Assembly (NCBI GenBank): GCA_039968605.1
Contig: JBDVPM010000008.1
Coordinates: 372,001 to 436,000, forward strand
DNA from: Alteripontixanthobacter sp.
GTDB taxonomy: Bacteria > Pseudomonadota > Alphaproteobacteria > Sphingomonadales > Sphingomonadaceae
Direction of reading: 5' to 3'
Length of the DNA stretch: 64,000 bases
In this document: positions 55,229 through 63,695 of the stretch, one piece after another
Position numbering within the stretch: the stretch's first letter is position 1
Layout of the letters: each line of letters begins with the position of its first letter
Program-made: the position numbers and the translations under genes
Notes under the pieces: generated by a model
Told to the model about the DNA's origin: nothing
The model's input: only the letters and a program-made list of their open reading frames with translations
Databases searched by the model: none

Positions 55229-57361
55229 ATGGCTGATAGCGAAGGCTCACTAACGCAAGAGATGGATAACTTTGAGGCCGATGCATCGCACGTTGCTTCA
55301 AAAGAGCTACATAAGCTTATTGATGGTGAGCATCAGGTCGGTGATTTGTTGCAGATAGATTACGACGAAGCCGAGGTTATGGTCCATGATCATTTTCGGC
55401 AGAGAGTAGGTGGTCTTCCGCTTGGCTGCTTCCTCCTTGCTACCAGGCTGAAGCCGGAACAAGTCGTGGATTGTACACAAGAAGACACGTCCCTCATCCT
55501 GCTTCGTGTTGTCGGAAAAAGCCGACTCCCAAACGCTACAGAAACTGATTTTAATCGCTTTCATGCAGGTCAAAGAGCGTCGTCTGATGCTGAGAACTGG
55601 GACGAAATTAACAAAACCGACCAGTTCACCTTGCATCAACTGCGCTATTCCGGCGTCCGATGCCGCGTGCTGGGTACGTTTCGTATGCGCGAAGCCGCAA
55701 GAGGGAATTGGCAGCTAAGCTTCGGCTCCGACATCTCGAACTTTTATTCTGGCCGAGGTATGAAAGTGTACAAGCCGCTCGGCTCAGGCCTCATGTCAAT
55801 TGTGAATTTTGCCACTAATGCCACGGACGAAAGTCATTCCTTGCATGGTATGCGAGCAAAGGTCGGACGGGTTCGTTATGCCTCGTCCGAGAGGATTGTC
55901 GACGAGGACGGAGATGCTGTCGCTGTCGTTCTCGACCCAACAGATCTGATTGCACGCAGAACCGCACTGTTCGGTATGTCGAGGACTGGTAAATCGAACA
56001 CAACTAAAATGATTGCGTCATCGATTTTTCGCTTGCGTACGCATGGGACGGACGGGCGTATAGGCCAGCTCATTCTCGACGTTAACGGAGAGTATGCGAA
56101 TGAAAACGTTCAAGACAAAACATCTCTTAAGAATATCGCTCTTGCCACCGAGGGTGCGGAGCAAGGCGATGTCGTAACGTATGGCCTATCGAAGCATCCA
56201 AACGATCCTGATCGGAAGATCGTCAAAATCAACTATTATGGCGGCGATCCGACAAGCCTTTGGCATGACAGAGATGATGTGGAGGACGCGATGCACTCTC
56301 TGCTGGTCGGAAAAATCGAGGTCGACACACTACTCCAAGGGGAAACCGTAAAGTACATCAAAAACTTTCGAGATACATCCTTAGAGGTAAATGCCGCTTA
56401 CGATAAAAGCGAAGCAACTCGATACAGACGGGCGATTTTCGCCTACCGTGCTGCGCTTCATGCCGCCGGTTTTGAGGCGCCATCGACACAAGCGTGGTAC
56501 ATTAAGAGCCTCTTCGGCAAGGCCTTGCGTGATGCGATGACGGCCGACCAGAACGAGACAGATTATGTTCGGGCAGGCACTTTGATGGGCAAGCCAAGTG
56601 TAACTGGCGATGAGGCTGTGGAACTCTGCCAAGCCCTTCGAAAATTTATGCAGGACAAGGACTCCGAATACCGCGATTTCAACCGGCAATATGCTGAAGA
56701 TCATGATGGCAGAAGCTGGCACGATCCGAGACTGGACGGTTTGCTTGCAATTTTTGATTACGCGAACGGTGTTCGCTCCTTTAGGTCACTCACCAATCAG
56801 CATGATCCGGCCGCTGTCGATGACTATGCTGAAGAGATATCAGACGACTTGCTAGCTGGAAGATTGGTCATTTACGACCAATCTCTCGGTGATGCTGACC
56901 AAAACCGGCGAGCGGCGGATCGCATCATGGCCACGCTGTTTGAACGTCAAAAAGTGGCTTTCGTTAATCCAAAAAAGGATGACTATGAAGAGCTAATCCC
57001 GCCAGATGACGTAATTGTCTATGCTGAGGAGGCGCATAACCTACTCCCTGCCGGAAACAATGCTGATGTCAAAAACATTTGGTCGCGCGCGGCAAAGGAG
57101 GGTTCAAAATATAGAATTGGCCTAGTTTACGCGACTCAAGAGCCGTCAACGATCCAGTCAAATATTTTGAAAAATACTGATAATTGGTTCGTGGCCCATC
57201 TCAATAACAGCGATGAGACTCGCGAGCTGCGAAAGTACTACGATTTTGCGGATTTTGAGACCGCGATTTTGAGAGTGCCTGATCCCGGGTTCATTCGCAT
57301 GAGGACCCTGAGCAATCCATATATTGTGCCGATCCAAGTCGACAAGTTCCGGGTCGACTGA
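55229..57361 (+). CDS. herA: HerA-like hexameric DNA translocase ATPase
   Basis: A 710-residue HerA/FtsK-superfamily ATPase (DUF87). The N-terminal HAS-barrel-like region (about 25-110) and an approach region lead to Walker A GMSRTGKS (249-256). Walker B is VIVYAEEAHN with E600, E601 and H603, followed by YATQEPSTI and a C-terminal arginine-rich segment (RVPDPGFIRMRTLSNPYIVP). A region of about 340 residues separates the Walker motifs, longer than in archaeal HerA (about 500 residues in all), so it carries an insertion. The stop overlaps the nurA start (TGATG). It is expected to pump DNA for the partner nuclease. Confidence 0.88.
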   Translation: MADSEGSLTQEMDNFEADASHVASKELHKLIDGEHQVGDLLQIDYDEAEVMVHDHFRQRVGGLPLGCFLLATRLKPEQVVDCTQEDTSLILLRVVGKSRLPNATETDFNRFHAGQRASSDAENWDEINKTDQFTLHQLRYSGVRCRVLGTFRMREAARGNWQLSFGSDISNFYSGRGMKVYKPLGSGLMSIVNFATNATDESHSLHGMRAKVGRVRYASSERIVDEDGDAVAVVLDPTDLIARRTALFGMSRTGKSNTTKMIASSIFRLRTHGTDGRIGQLILDVNGEYANENVQDKTSLKNIALATEGAEQGDVVTYGLSKHPNDPDRKIVKINYYGGDPTSLWHDRDDVEDAMHSLLVGKIEVDTLLQGETVKYIKNFRDTSLEVNAAYDKSEATRYRRAIFAYRAALHAAGFEAPSTQAWYIKSLFGKALRDAMTADQNETDYVRAGTLMGKPSVTGDEAVELCQALRKFMQDKDSEYRDFNRQYAEDHDGRSWHDPRLDGLLAIFDYANGVRSFRSLTNQHDPAAVDDYAEEISDDLLAGRLVIYDQSLGDADQNRRAADRIMATLFERQKVAFVNPKKDDYEELIPPDDVIVYAEEAHNLLPAGNNADVKNIWSRAAKEGSKYRIGLVYATQEPSTIQSNILKNTDNWFVAHLNNSDETRELRKYYDFADFETAILRVPDPGFIRMRTLSNPYIVPIQVDKFRVD

Positions 57362-58677
57362 TGCCTTACGAGAATGAATTCGCGACTGGAGACAGCCTGC
57401 TCAAGCTTCAGAAAAGCAAATCGCTTTCTGAGTTCGAGGGTGTCATTCGTGAGCTGGGAGATGATTATGAGCCGGACCCCGCTCCGGTCAAAACAGTTAG
57501 TGAGAGTGAATGGCTGCCCAAACGGGTAATCGCAATAGACGGTAGCAATATTTCGCATCGAGTGCGGAACGGTTTTCCAGGAGCGGAGGCTAGTATCGTG
57601 ATGATGTCGGTAGTCTTTATCGATATCACCAAGCTTGCGGCAATTGGACCCGACGAAATTCCGTCTCCAAAGCTCTTCAATGAAATGGATTCAGCGCATA
57701 CGCTTGATGAGGTCTTGCCCGGCGCGAATATAGTCCGAGCCGACCTCGCAGATGACACTCCGACAGCTTTTTTTCGGAGCAAGGTTTTTGACGCGCTATC
57801 CGGAAGGCTCGATCCGGCACACGAAACCTTGCTAGAGACCTTGCGAGCGATCTCCGACAAAAAGGCTGATATCATTTGCCCGATTGAGGACTGCCAAAAT
57901 GCCTTTCACCTCTCTGAGGGGTGCTATGACTGCAAATGCGACCAGAAAGCCACGCTATTCGAAACAGACTCGTTTCGTTTTCACGAGAGGTTCAACGAAC
58001 TTGGCTCGAACGGTGAGGTTCATGGCGAGGTCCGGCATGTTCTGGAGGTTCTTTCTCTAGTAAATATTCTTCGATTTTTCTCCCATCAAGATCGCCTTCA
58101 TTACCTAAGAGATTGTGCTTTCGTACTTGACGGTCCGTTGGCAGTATTTGGTCAACCAGCCGCAATTGCTCCATATGTTCGTAGGGAAATTATGCGCATC
58201 AGTGACATTTGTCGACGGGAGTTCGGCAAGGACTTGCTGATCATAGGGGTGGAGAAGTCCGGCCAGTATGTAAGTCATTTCGAACAGCTGGACTGGTCAG
58301 ATGAAATTTCAGGAGAAAAGTTTGCACCCCGCACTGTCCTGATTCCGGATGCTCGTTACGTAAACAGAAACATCGTATTCAGACCAGAAGATGCCAAGCC
58401 ATCAGGTGCGGACACCTATTTTGGTCGAAAGGTTCTGTACAAAACCCGCAGCGGCTCACGGGCCGTTTTGAACATAGCAATGGTCAACGAAAAATCGGCA
58501 GACTTTACTGAGACGAGCAGCGGGGCCTTCCCTCGGCTACCGGATGCATTGAACGTGCTAGACCATCTCTCAACCTATCTATATCGAGATGGCTTCATGC
58601 CTCTGGTACGCGCGCATGCACACGCCGCTATCCCACTCAAGCGCGGAACCGACATCATCGCAGGGTTGTTCGAGTAA
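57361..58677 (+). CDS. nurA: NurA-like nuclease with a Cys4 insert
   Basis: A 438-residue protein with the NurA pattern: AIDGSN (D60) for the first metal-binding Asp, VLDGPLAVFGQPA (D257), IIGVEKSGQYVSHF, and the C-terminal HAHAAIPLKRGTDII with the catalytic-type His. NurA cuts DNA as a dimer docked on the HerA hexamer (established for archaeal pairs). Between the catalytic blocks is a zinc-finger-like cluster C173-x4-C178-x9-C188-x2-C191. The methyltransferase starts seven bases after the stop. Confidence 0.82.
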   Translation: MPYENEFATGDSLLKLQKSKSLSEFEGVIRELGDDYEPDPAPVKTVSESEWLPKRVIAIDGSNISHRVRNGFPGAEASIVMMSVVFIDITKLAAIGPDEIPSPKLFNEMDSAHTLDEVLPGANIVRADLADDTPTAFFRSKVFDALSGRLDPAHETLLETLRAISDKKADIICPIEDCQNAFHLSEGCYDCKCDQKATLFETDSFRFHERFNELGSNGEVHGEVRHVLEVLSLVNILRFFSHQDRLHYLRDCAFVLDGPLAVFGQPAAIAPYVRREIMRISDICRREFGKDLLIIGVEKSGQYVSHFEQLDWSDEISGEKFAPRTVLIPDARYVNRNIVFRPEDAKPSGADTYFGRKVLYKTRSGSRAVLNIAMVNEKSADFTETSSGAFPRLPDALNVLDHLSTYLYRDGFMPLVRAHAHAAIPLKRGTDIIAGLFE

Positions 58678-58683
58678 AATGCG

Positions 58684-59817
58684 ATGAATGCTCCTTTTGT
58701 CCGAGAGTTGGAGGATAGGCCTGGGAAGCTGACCTATCAGCGATGGGCGTCATTCGGCCCGTATTATGCAATGTTTCCGGTAAGCTTTGCGCGCAGAGTG
58801 GTTACGACATACACCGAGGCAGGAGATAGCGTCCTAGATCCATTCTCCGGTCGTGGCACTAGTATCATTTGCGCCGCGGAGTTTGGTCGTGAGGGTTTGG
58901 GTGTTGAGTTGAATCCTCTTGGATGGTTGTACGGTGATGTGAAGCTCAATCCGGGTAGAAAAGAGCTGGTCTTGGCCCGGTTGGCACACATTACGAATAT
59001 GGCTTCGGAATTTGAGTACGACGCCGATCAGTTACCGGAATTTTTCAAGCGTTGTTTCTGCAAGACGGTGCGTGAGTTTCTAGTTGCGTCCAGAGAGGCG
59101 CTAGATTGGCGAGGGTCGCGAATTGACCGAACGCTGATGGGCTTCATTCTTGTCTATTTGCATGGAAAAGTCGACCGAGGTCGTCCAAACGCTCTGAGCA
59201 ATCAGATGCGCCAGACCAAAGCGATGGCTCCGGAGTATTCCATTCGCTGGTGGGCGAAGAATAGCATGTATGATCCGCCAGAAATTTCGCCTGAGCCGTT
59301 CCTTCGTCAACGAGTCGAATGGCGATATGCAAAGGGCAAGCCAGCAAACCCTCATATAGCTGCATCCATACGGAATGGGGATTGTCGGAAGGTCTTACCT
59401 GGGATCCGCGGTAATCTTGTCGGGAATTGCAAACTTCTGCTGACGTCGCCGCCGTATTGCGGCGTGACTTCGTACTATTACGATCAATGGCTGCGGTTCT
59501 GGATGCTCGGAGAAACCTCACATCCGACAAGAGATGCTAGCTGGAAGGGCAAATTTGAGAACGGGGCCGATTATCAAGACATGCTCGACCAGGCTTTCGC
59601 GAGTTCGCGCCGACTCTTGGCTGACGATGCGACGATATATGTGCGAACAGACAAGAGAGAAGCGACTAAGACTGCGACGCTCACAGCACTAGAGCAGGCG
59701 TTTCCCGAGTGGTCCGTGGCCATGATCGATTCGCCATTCCCAAGGGACACTCAAACGGCACTCTTCGGTGATCGAACCAAGAAGCCCGGTGAAGTGGACA
59801 TAGTGATGCGAAGATAG
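58684..59817 (+). CDS. N4-cytosine/N6-adenine DNA methyltransferase
   Basis: A 377-residue DNA methyltransferase. The SAM loop DPFSGRGT (52-59) comes first, followed about 195 residues later by the catalytic TSPPYCG (254-260). The order FxGxG then SPPY, with a long middle part, fits an alpha-like class with target recognition between the motifs. SPPY rather than DPPY hints at N4-cytosine. It is the third gene of the HerA-NurA operon and could mark self DNA. It ends 80 bases before the right attachment site. Confidence 0.88.
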   Translation: MNAPFVRELEDRPGKLTYQRWASFGPYYAMFPVSFARRVVTTYTEAGDSVLDPFSGRGTSIICAAEFGREGLGVELNPLGWLYGDVKLNPGRKELVLARLAHITNMASEFEYDADQLPEFFKRCFCKTVREFLVASREALDWRGSRIDRTLMGFILVYLHGKVDRGRPNALSNQMRQTKAMAPEYSIRWWAKNSMYDPPEISPEPFLRQRVEWRYAKGKPANPHIAASIRNGDCRKVLPGIRGNLVGNCKLLLTSPPYCGVTSYYYDQWLRFWMLGETSHPTRDASWKGKFENGADYQDMLDQAFASSRRLLADDATIYVRTDKREATKTATLTALEQAFPEWSVAMIDSPFPRDTQTALFGDRTKKPGEVDIVMRR

Positions 59818-59831
59818 CGCAGAAGTGCGTC

Positions 59832-59855
59832 GAAGTGCTGTCCCTGTGCTTACCC
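59832..59855 (+). repeat. Candidate integrase arm site, right end
   Basis: Partner of the motif at 51616-51639: GAAGTG-N8-GTGCTTACCC, same orientation, 42 bases inside the right attachment site. Confidence 0.45.
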
Positions 59856-59897
59856 AAAGGATTTTTTGGCGTCGACGAATCGGCTAAGTCCTTGAAA

Positions 59898-59978
<81 letters not shown>

Positions 59979-60009
59979 AACCAGTTTCGCCGGCCGGTTT
60001 CCCGGTGGA

Positions 60010-60086
60010 TGGTGGGCCCGGCAGGATTCGAACCCGCGACCTAGCCGTTATGAGCGGCCAGCTCTAACCAACTGAGCTACAGGCCC
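60010..60086 (-). tRNA. tRNA with CAT anticodon, probably tRNA-Ile2
   Basis: 77 bases with encoded CCA. The anticodon loop is CTCATAA. The acceptor stem GGGCCTG with C4 and C5, and the GGTCGC after the anticodon arm, resemble tRNA-Ile2, in which lysidine at C34 changes reading to AUA. Elongator tRNA-Met is the alternative. It is 31 bases from tRNA-Pro on the same strand. Confidence 0.9.
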
Positions 60087-60170
60087 CCAAGTCCATCCTC
60101 AAGGCCAGTTCAGCCTTGCGACGAAGCGCGCCCTAGCCCCAGCCGCGCACCATTACAAGCGGGCTTGCGC

Positions 60171-61175
60171 CTAATCGCGCCGAACCTGTGCCATCACCTC
60201 TTTAACAGAGGTGGGCGCCACGCCGCGCCTGGCAAGATAGGCATAGATTTGACGAAACCATTCATACAGCGCTTCCAGATCGGCTTCGCTGCGAACATAG
60301 GGCGTGTAGCCGGGGGCGAGGGACGGGCTGTGGAACGACAGCACCAGCAGCGGCAGCCCGTCATCCAGAGCGATATCGATACCCCTGATCGCCTCGCTCG
60401 CGGTCACCCCTTCCGGGGTCAGCGCGATCCGTTCCAGCATACCGGTGCGCGCCAATATGCCGGGCAGCAGCGGCAGCTTCGCAGCAAGCGGTTGCAGCAA
60501 CCGGCCCTGCCGCCGCAACATGCCCCAGAACACGCTTGTCACGGGCAACTCTAGCAATTCACGCTGTGCATCCACCCAATAGGGCTCCAGCGGGTGGCGG
60601 CGGTAATCCGGCCCGTGGCCCGGCCGGTAATCGAAATTGCTGCGCACTGAAGTATCGATCGCAACGCCTGCATCTTTAAGCAGTTCGGCGGTGTCCTGGC
60701 CCAGACCGTATCGCCCGGCGCGGTAGATCAGCGGCTGGGTATCGAAGCGCCGCTCGATCTCGTCGCGCAGATGCATGAACTTGGCCCGCTCCAGCTGCGG
60801 CGGGAGGTTTCCGGCATAGGAATTATACGCCGAAACCTCCTCGTCGAAGGGCGGGTTGACCCAGGGGTGCAGCTGGATCCCGATCTCGGCCTTGCCGCGC
60901 GTGACTGCATCGCCAATTAGCTCCACCGCCTCGGCAGACTGGGTGATTGGCCAATCGCACAGATAGACCGGCGCTGCGCCCAGCTCCTCGCAGAATTGCT
61001 GGAAGCGCGCGATACTGCCGACGTGCTTCAGTCCGTGATCGGTGGCGCTGAAATCGCCGCTCCAATCGAACTCCTCTTCGGTATCGACGGTGAGCAGCGC
61101 GCGCTGGCCGAATTCAGGCGCAAAATGCGCTTTCGCCGATGCTTCGGGTGGTTGTGTGATTGGCCGGTCCGACAC
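60171..61175 (-). CDS. Polysaccharide deacetylase family protein (WalW-like)
   Basis: A 334-residue NodB-type deacetylase relative with LLTVDTEEEFDW (metal-binding Asp region), IGIQLHPWVNPPFDEEVSAYNSYAGNLP and LLVLSFHSPSL (His). The layout matches WalW-type proteins seen near exopolysaccharide genes. The substrate is unknown. A GTG start follows GGGGGAA. It lies 30 bases after the histidine kinase gene, so the two probably form an operon. Confidence 0.85.
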   Translation of the reverse strand: MSDRPITQPPEASAKAHFAPEFGQRALLTVDTEEEFDWSGDFSATDHGLKHVGSIARFQQFCEELGAAPVYLCDWPITQSAEAVELIGDAVTRGKAEIGIQLHPWVNPPFDEEVSAYNSYAGNLPPQLERAKFMHLRDEIERRFDTQPLIYRAGRYGLGQDTAELLKDAGVAIDTSVRSNFDYRPGHGPDYRRHPLEPYWVDAQRELLELPVTSVFWGMLRRQGRLLQPLAAKLPLLPGILARTGMLERIALTPEGVTASEAIRGIDIALDDGLPLLVLSFHSPSLAPGYTPYVRSEADLEALYEWFRQIYAYLARRGVAPTSVKEVMAQVRRD

Positions 61176-61205
61176 GCTGCGTTCCCCCGCGGCGATCAGC
61201 GATGC

Positions 61206-62912
61206 TTACGGCTGATGGCGCGTGCGTTCGCTAGGTCCGGCATCGGCGGCGGTCAAGTGCGGCAGGCTCAGCACCAGCCAGTCATCGTCTTCTTCGCACA
61301 AATCTCCGCCAGCCGCGCGCGCCTCTGCCCGGGCCAAGCGCAACGCAAAGCCGGTACCGAATGCGCCGGAGCTCAACGCACTGCCGCCGGAACGCGCGGT
61401 TGAGCGGTAAATATCGTCCTGGCCCATCAGTGTGGCGGTCAGATGGATGCGCAACCGCATCATATCCGGATCGCAGGCCAGTCTGAGTTCGATTTCCTCG
61501 CCCGGAGAAACGGTTGCCGCAATCGTGGCGAGCAGGCGCCAGGCGATCGCGTCGGCATCGCTGCGGTCCAGCGCGACAAGGCAGGGGCCTTGCGAAAACT
61601 CGGCATCGAAACTGGCCATGCGGGTAGCGAGCACGCCTTGCAATTGGCCGACCAGCGCGCGGACTATCCCGGCGAAATCGCTGCTACCGGGCTCTATTTC
61701 CAGCGCGCCGCTTTCCAGCCGGGCCAGCCGGTCGAGCTCGTCGAAACCGGCCAGGATGCGCGCTGCATCGCCCGCGATAGTGGCGGCATGGGCGCGGTAT
61801 TCATGCGGAACTGGGCCGAACATCTGTTGCTGGATCAGCTCGGCAAACCCTTGGATCGCGTTCACCGGGGTGCGCAATTCGTGCAGCATCTGGCGGATCC
61901 GGTCCGATTGGGCGTTGCTATCGGAAGCAGGTGTCTCACCTTCGGCCGCTGACCGAACAATTACCGAGCGTCGGAAGCGCCCGGCATAGCCGGTAAATTC
62001 ACCGCTGGTTGTGCCGAATATCGGGGCGGCGTCGACTCGCCATTCACCGGCAACGGCAGCAGCGCCGCCGAGTTCGATCGGTATTCCCGAGAGCGGCTGG
62101 CGATCCTGCAAGGCGCGCGGTGGCTCGCCATTCAATCCTGCCAGCGATGCGCCAAACACCATCGCTGCGGCAGCTTCGCTCGCCCAGTCGATCCGCCCAT
62201 GCGCATCGCTGGTAAAATCGAATGCCGCGATGTGCGCACGGCCCGGCGTTTCGCCGGTATCCCCTAGCGGCAAGCGCGGATCGGCGGCTGACCCGGGACG
62301 GTTATCCTCGCCCGAGCGTGCCCGCTGGAACGCCTCGATACGTTTGACCAGCCTGCCGATTTCGCTGTCCTCGGCGGCCAACTCGTCAGGCTGATCGGTG
62401 GGACTTGCAGTGACAGGCTCAACAGTCGTTTCAAGGGGCTGCGCCCCTGCGCGTTCCGACTTGACGGAGTCAGGTTCGGGAAGGCCGCGATCATGCACAC
62501 CGAGACTGTCGAGCAAGCCGACCGTTCGCGCGGGCAAATCGCTACGGAACCGAAGGAAACCGCGCGCGCGGATCGGCAGGCGCGGGATGAGTGCTTCCCA
62601 ATCCTCGGCACAGAGATGGGCACGGGCCAGGGCGGCGGCGGCCACCGGGGGCTCGTCATTGGCGAGATGCGCAACCAGTTCGGGGCTGGTCAGGTGCCAG
62701 CCTGATTCGTCCACGATCTCCGCCCGCTCGCCGACGGGAATAGTTTCGGCGAGGGCGTTCATCCGGCGCCATGCTTCGGCGGCAAGCTGCCTTCCGCGCA
62801 CCGGCTTGCGCTGACCGAGCAGGTCGAGCAGTTGCCGGTATTGCGTACGTGCGGCGCGATTGCCGGTGACGCGCTGGCGCAGCACCGTGGCAAGGCGATC
62901 GTCGAATTGCAT
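61206..62912 (-). CDS. HisKA sensor kinase with degenerate ATPase domain
   Basis: A 568-residue soluble protein. The N-terminal part (about 60-130) is helical with ALARAHLCAEDWEALIPRLPIRARGFLRFR, resembling DUF2336-like helical repeats. A PAS-like region (about 228-320) precedes the HisKA H-box MLHELRTPVNAIQGFAELIQ. The C-terminal ATPase part lacks the usual N-box asparagines and DxGxG motif, although GTGFALRLARAEARAAGGDL at the end resembles the G2 box and its following helix. No membrane segment is present. Signalling by phosphorylation is therefore uncertain. Confidence 0.78.
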   Translation of the reverse strand: MQFDDRLATVLRQRVTGNRAARTQYRQLLDLLGQRKPVRGRQLAAEAWRRMNALAETIPVGERAEIVDESGWHLTSPELVAHLANDEPPVAAAALARAHLCAEDWEALIPRLPIRARGFLRFRSDLPARTVGLLDSLGVHDRGLPEPDSVKSERAGAQPLETTVEPVTASPTDQPDELAAEDSEIGRLVKRIEAFQRARSGEDNRPGSAADPRLPLGDTGETPGRAHIAAFDFTSDAHGRIDWASEAAAAMVFGASLAGLNGEPPRALQDRQPLSGIPIELGGAAAVAGEWRVDAAPIFGTTSGEFTGYAGRFRRSVIVRSAAEGETPASDSNAQSDRIRQMLHELRTPVNAIQGFAELIQQQMFGPVPHEYRAHAATIAGDAARILAGFDELDRLARLESGALEIEPGSSDFAGIVRALVGQLQGVLATRMASFDAEFSQGPCLVALDRSDADAIAWRLLATIAATVSPGEEIELRLACDPDMMRLRIHLTATLMGQDDIYRSTARSGGSALSSGAFGTGFALRLARAEARAAGGDLCEEDDDWLVLSLPHLTAADAGPSERTRHQP

Positions 62913-63046
62913 GCGCGCTTGCGGCTCTCCATGAGTGGTCGTGCCGGTTCGGGGGGCGGCTTCTTAGGATGCTTTTTACCAGCTTTGCAGGGGCCGACCA
63001 TGCGCCTGCGCGAACGCGTTGCAAAGCGGGACAATTGCTGGCATCA

Positions 63047-63059
63047 ACAATAATATTGT
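63047..63059. promoter_or_regulatory. Palindrome upstream of the Lrp-type gene
   Basis: ACAATA-A-TATTGT is a perfect 13-bp palindrome, 70 bases before the Lrp gene, in the gap shared with the divergent kinase gene. Its size and A/T-rich centre suit an Lrp/AsnC operator, perhaps autoregulatory. Confidence 0.5.
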
Positions 63060-63129
63060 CGGCAAACACACTGCGAGGCCGTGTTCATTACGCGCCTGCA
63101 GCGATTGCAAACACTCAGGGGCGCAATAA

Positions 63130-63597
63130 ATGGCCAATCTCGATGAAATCGACCGGCGGTTGCTCGCCGAGCTGCAAAGCGAAGGTCGGGTAACCAATGT
63201 CGAACTGGCGCAGCGCGTCGGACTGACCGCGCCGCCATGTCTGCGCCGGGTCCGTTCGCTGGAGGAAGACGGGGTCATTCGCGGCTATCACGCCGATCTG
63301 GATGCGGCCAAGCTGGGCTTTTCCATCACCGTATTCGCCATGGTCAGCCTGAAGAGCCAGGCCGAAGATGCCCTGCGCGAATTCGAAGAGCATATGCGCA
63401 CACTGCCCGAAGTGCGCGAGGTGCACATGCTGAATGGCGAGATCGACTTCATCCTGAAAGTGGTGAGCCGCGATTTGCAGAGTTTCCAGGAATTCCTGAC
63501 CAGCAAGCTGACACCAGCCCCCAATGTGGAAAGCGTGAAGACATCGCTGACGATCCGTACGGCGAAAGACCAACCGGGCGTACCGTTGGAGGTTTGA
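63130..63597 (+). CDS. Lrp/AsnC family transcription regulator
   Basis: A 155-residue Lrp-type regulator. The N-terminal HTH reads LDEIDRRLLAELQSEGRVTNVELAQRVGLTAPPCLRRVRSLEEDGVI, and the C-terminal RAM domain has FILKVVSRDLQSFQEFL. The effector, probably an amino acid, is not predictable. CAGGGG precedes the ATG. Confidence 0.92.
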   Translation: MANLDEIDRRLLAELQSEGRVTNVELAQRVGLTAPPCLRRVRSLEEDGVIRGYHADLDAAKLGFSITVFAMVSLKSQAEDALREFEEHMRTLPEVREVHMLNGEIDFILKVVSRDLQSFQEFLTSKLTPAPNVESVKTSLTIRTAKDQPGVPLEV

Positions 63598-63695
63598 GTG
63601 CTGCGGATCCGGGGGCGAAATTACCCGCGCCGTTCCGTGTTATCGAAACCAAGCGGGGCGCATGATCGGTCCGCCGGAATGTCCGGGAGCGGACG

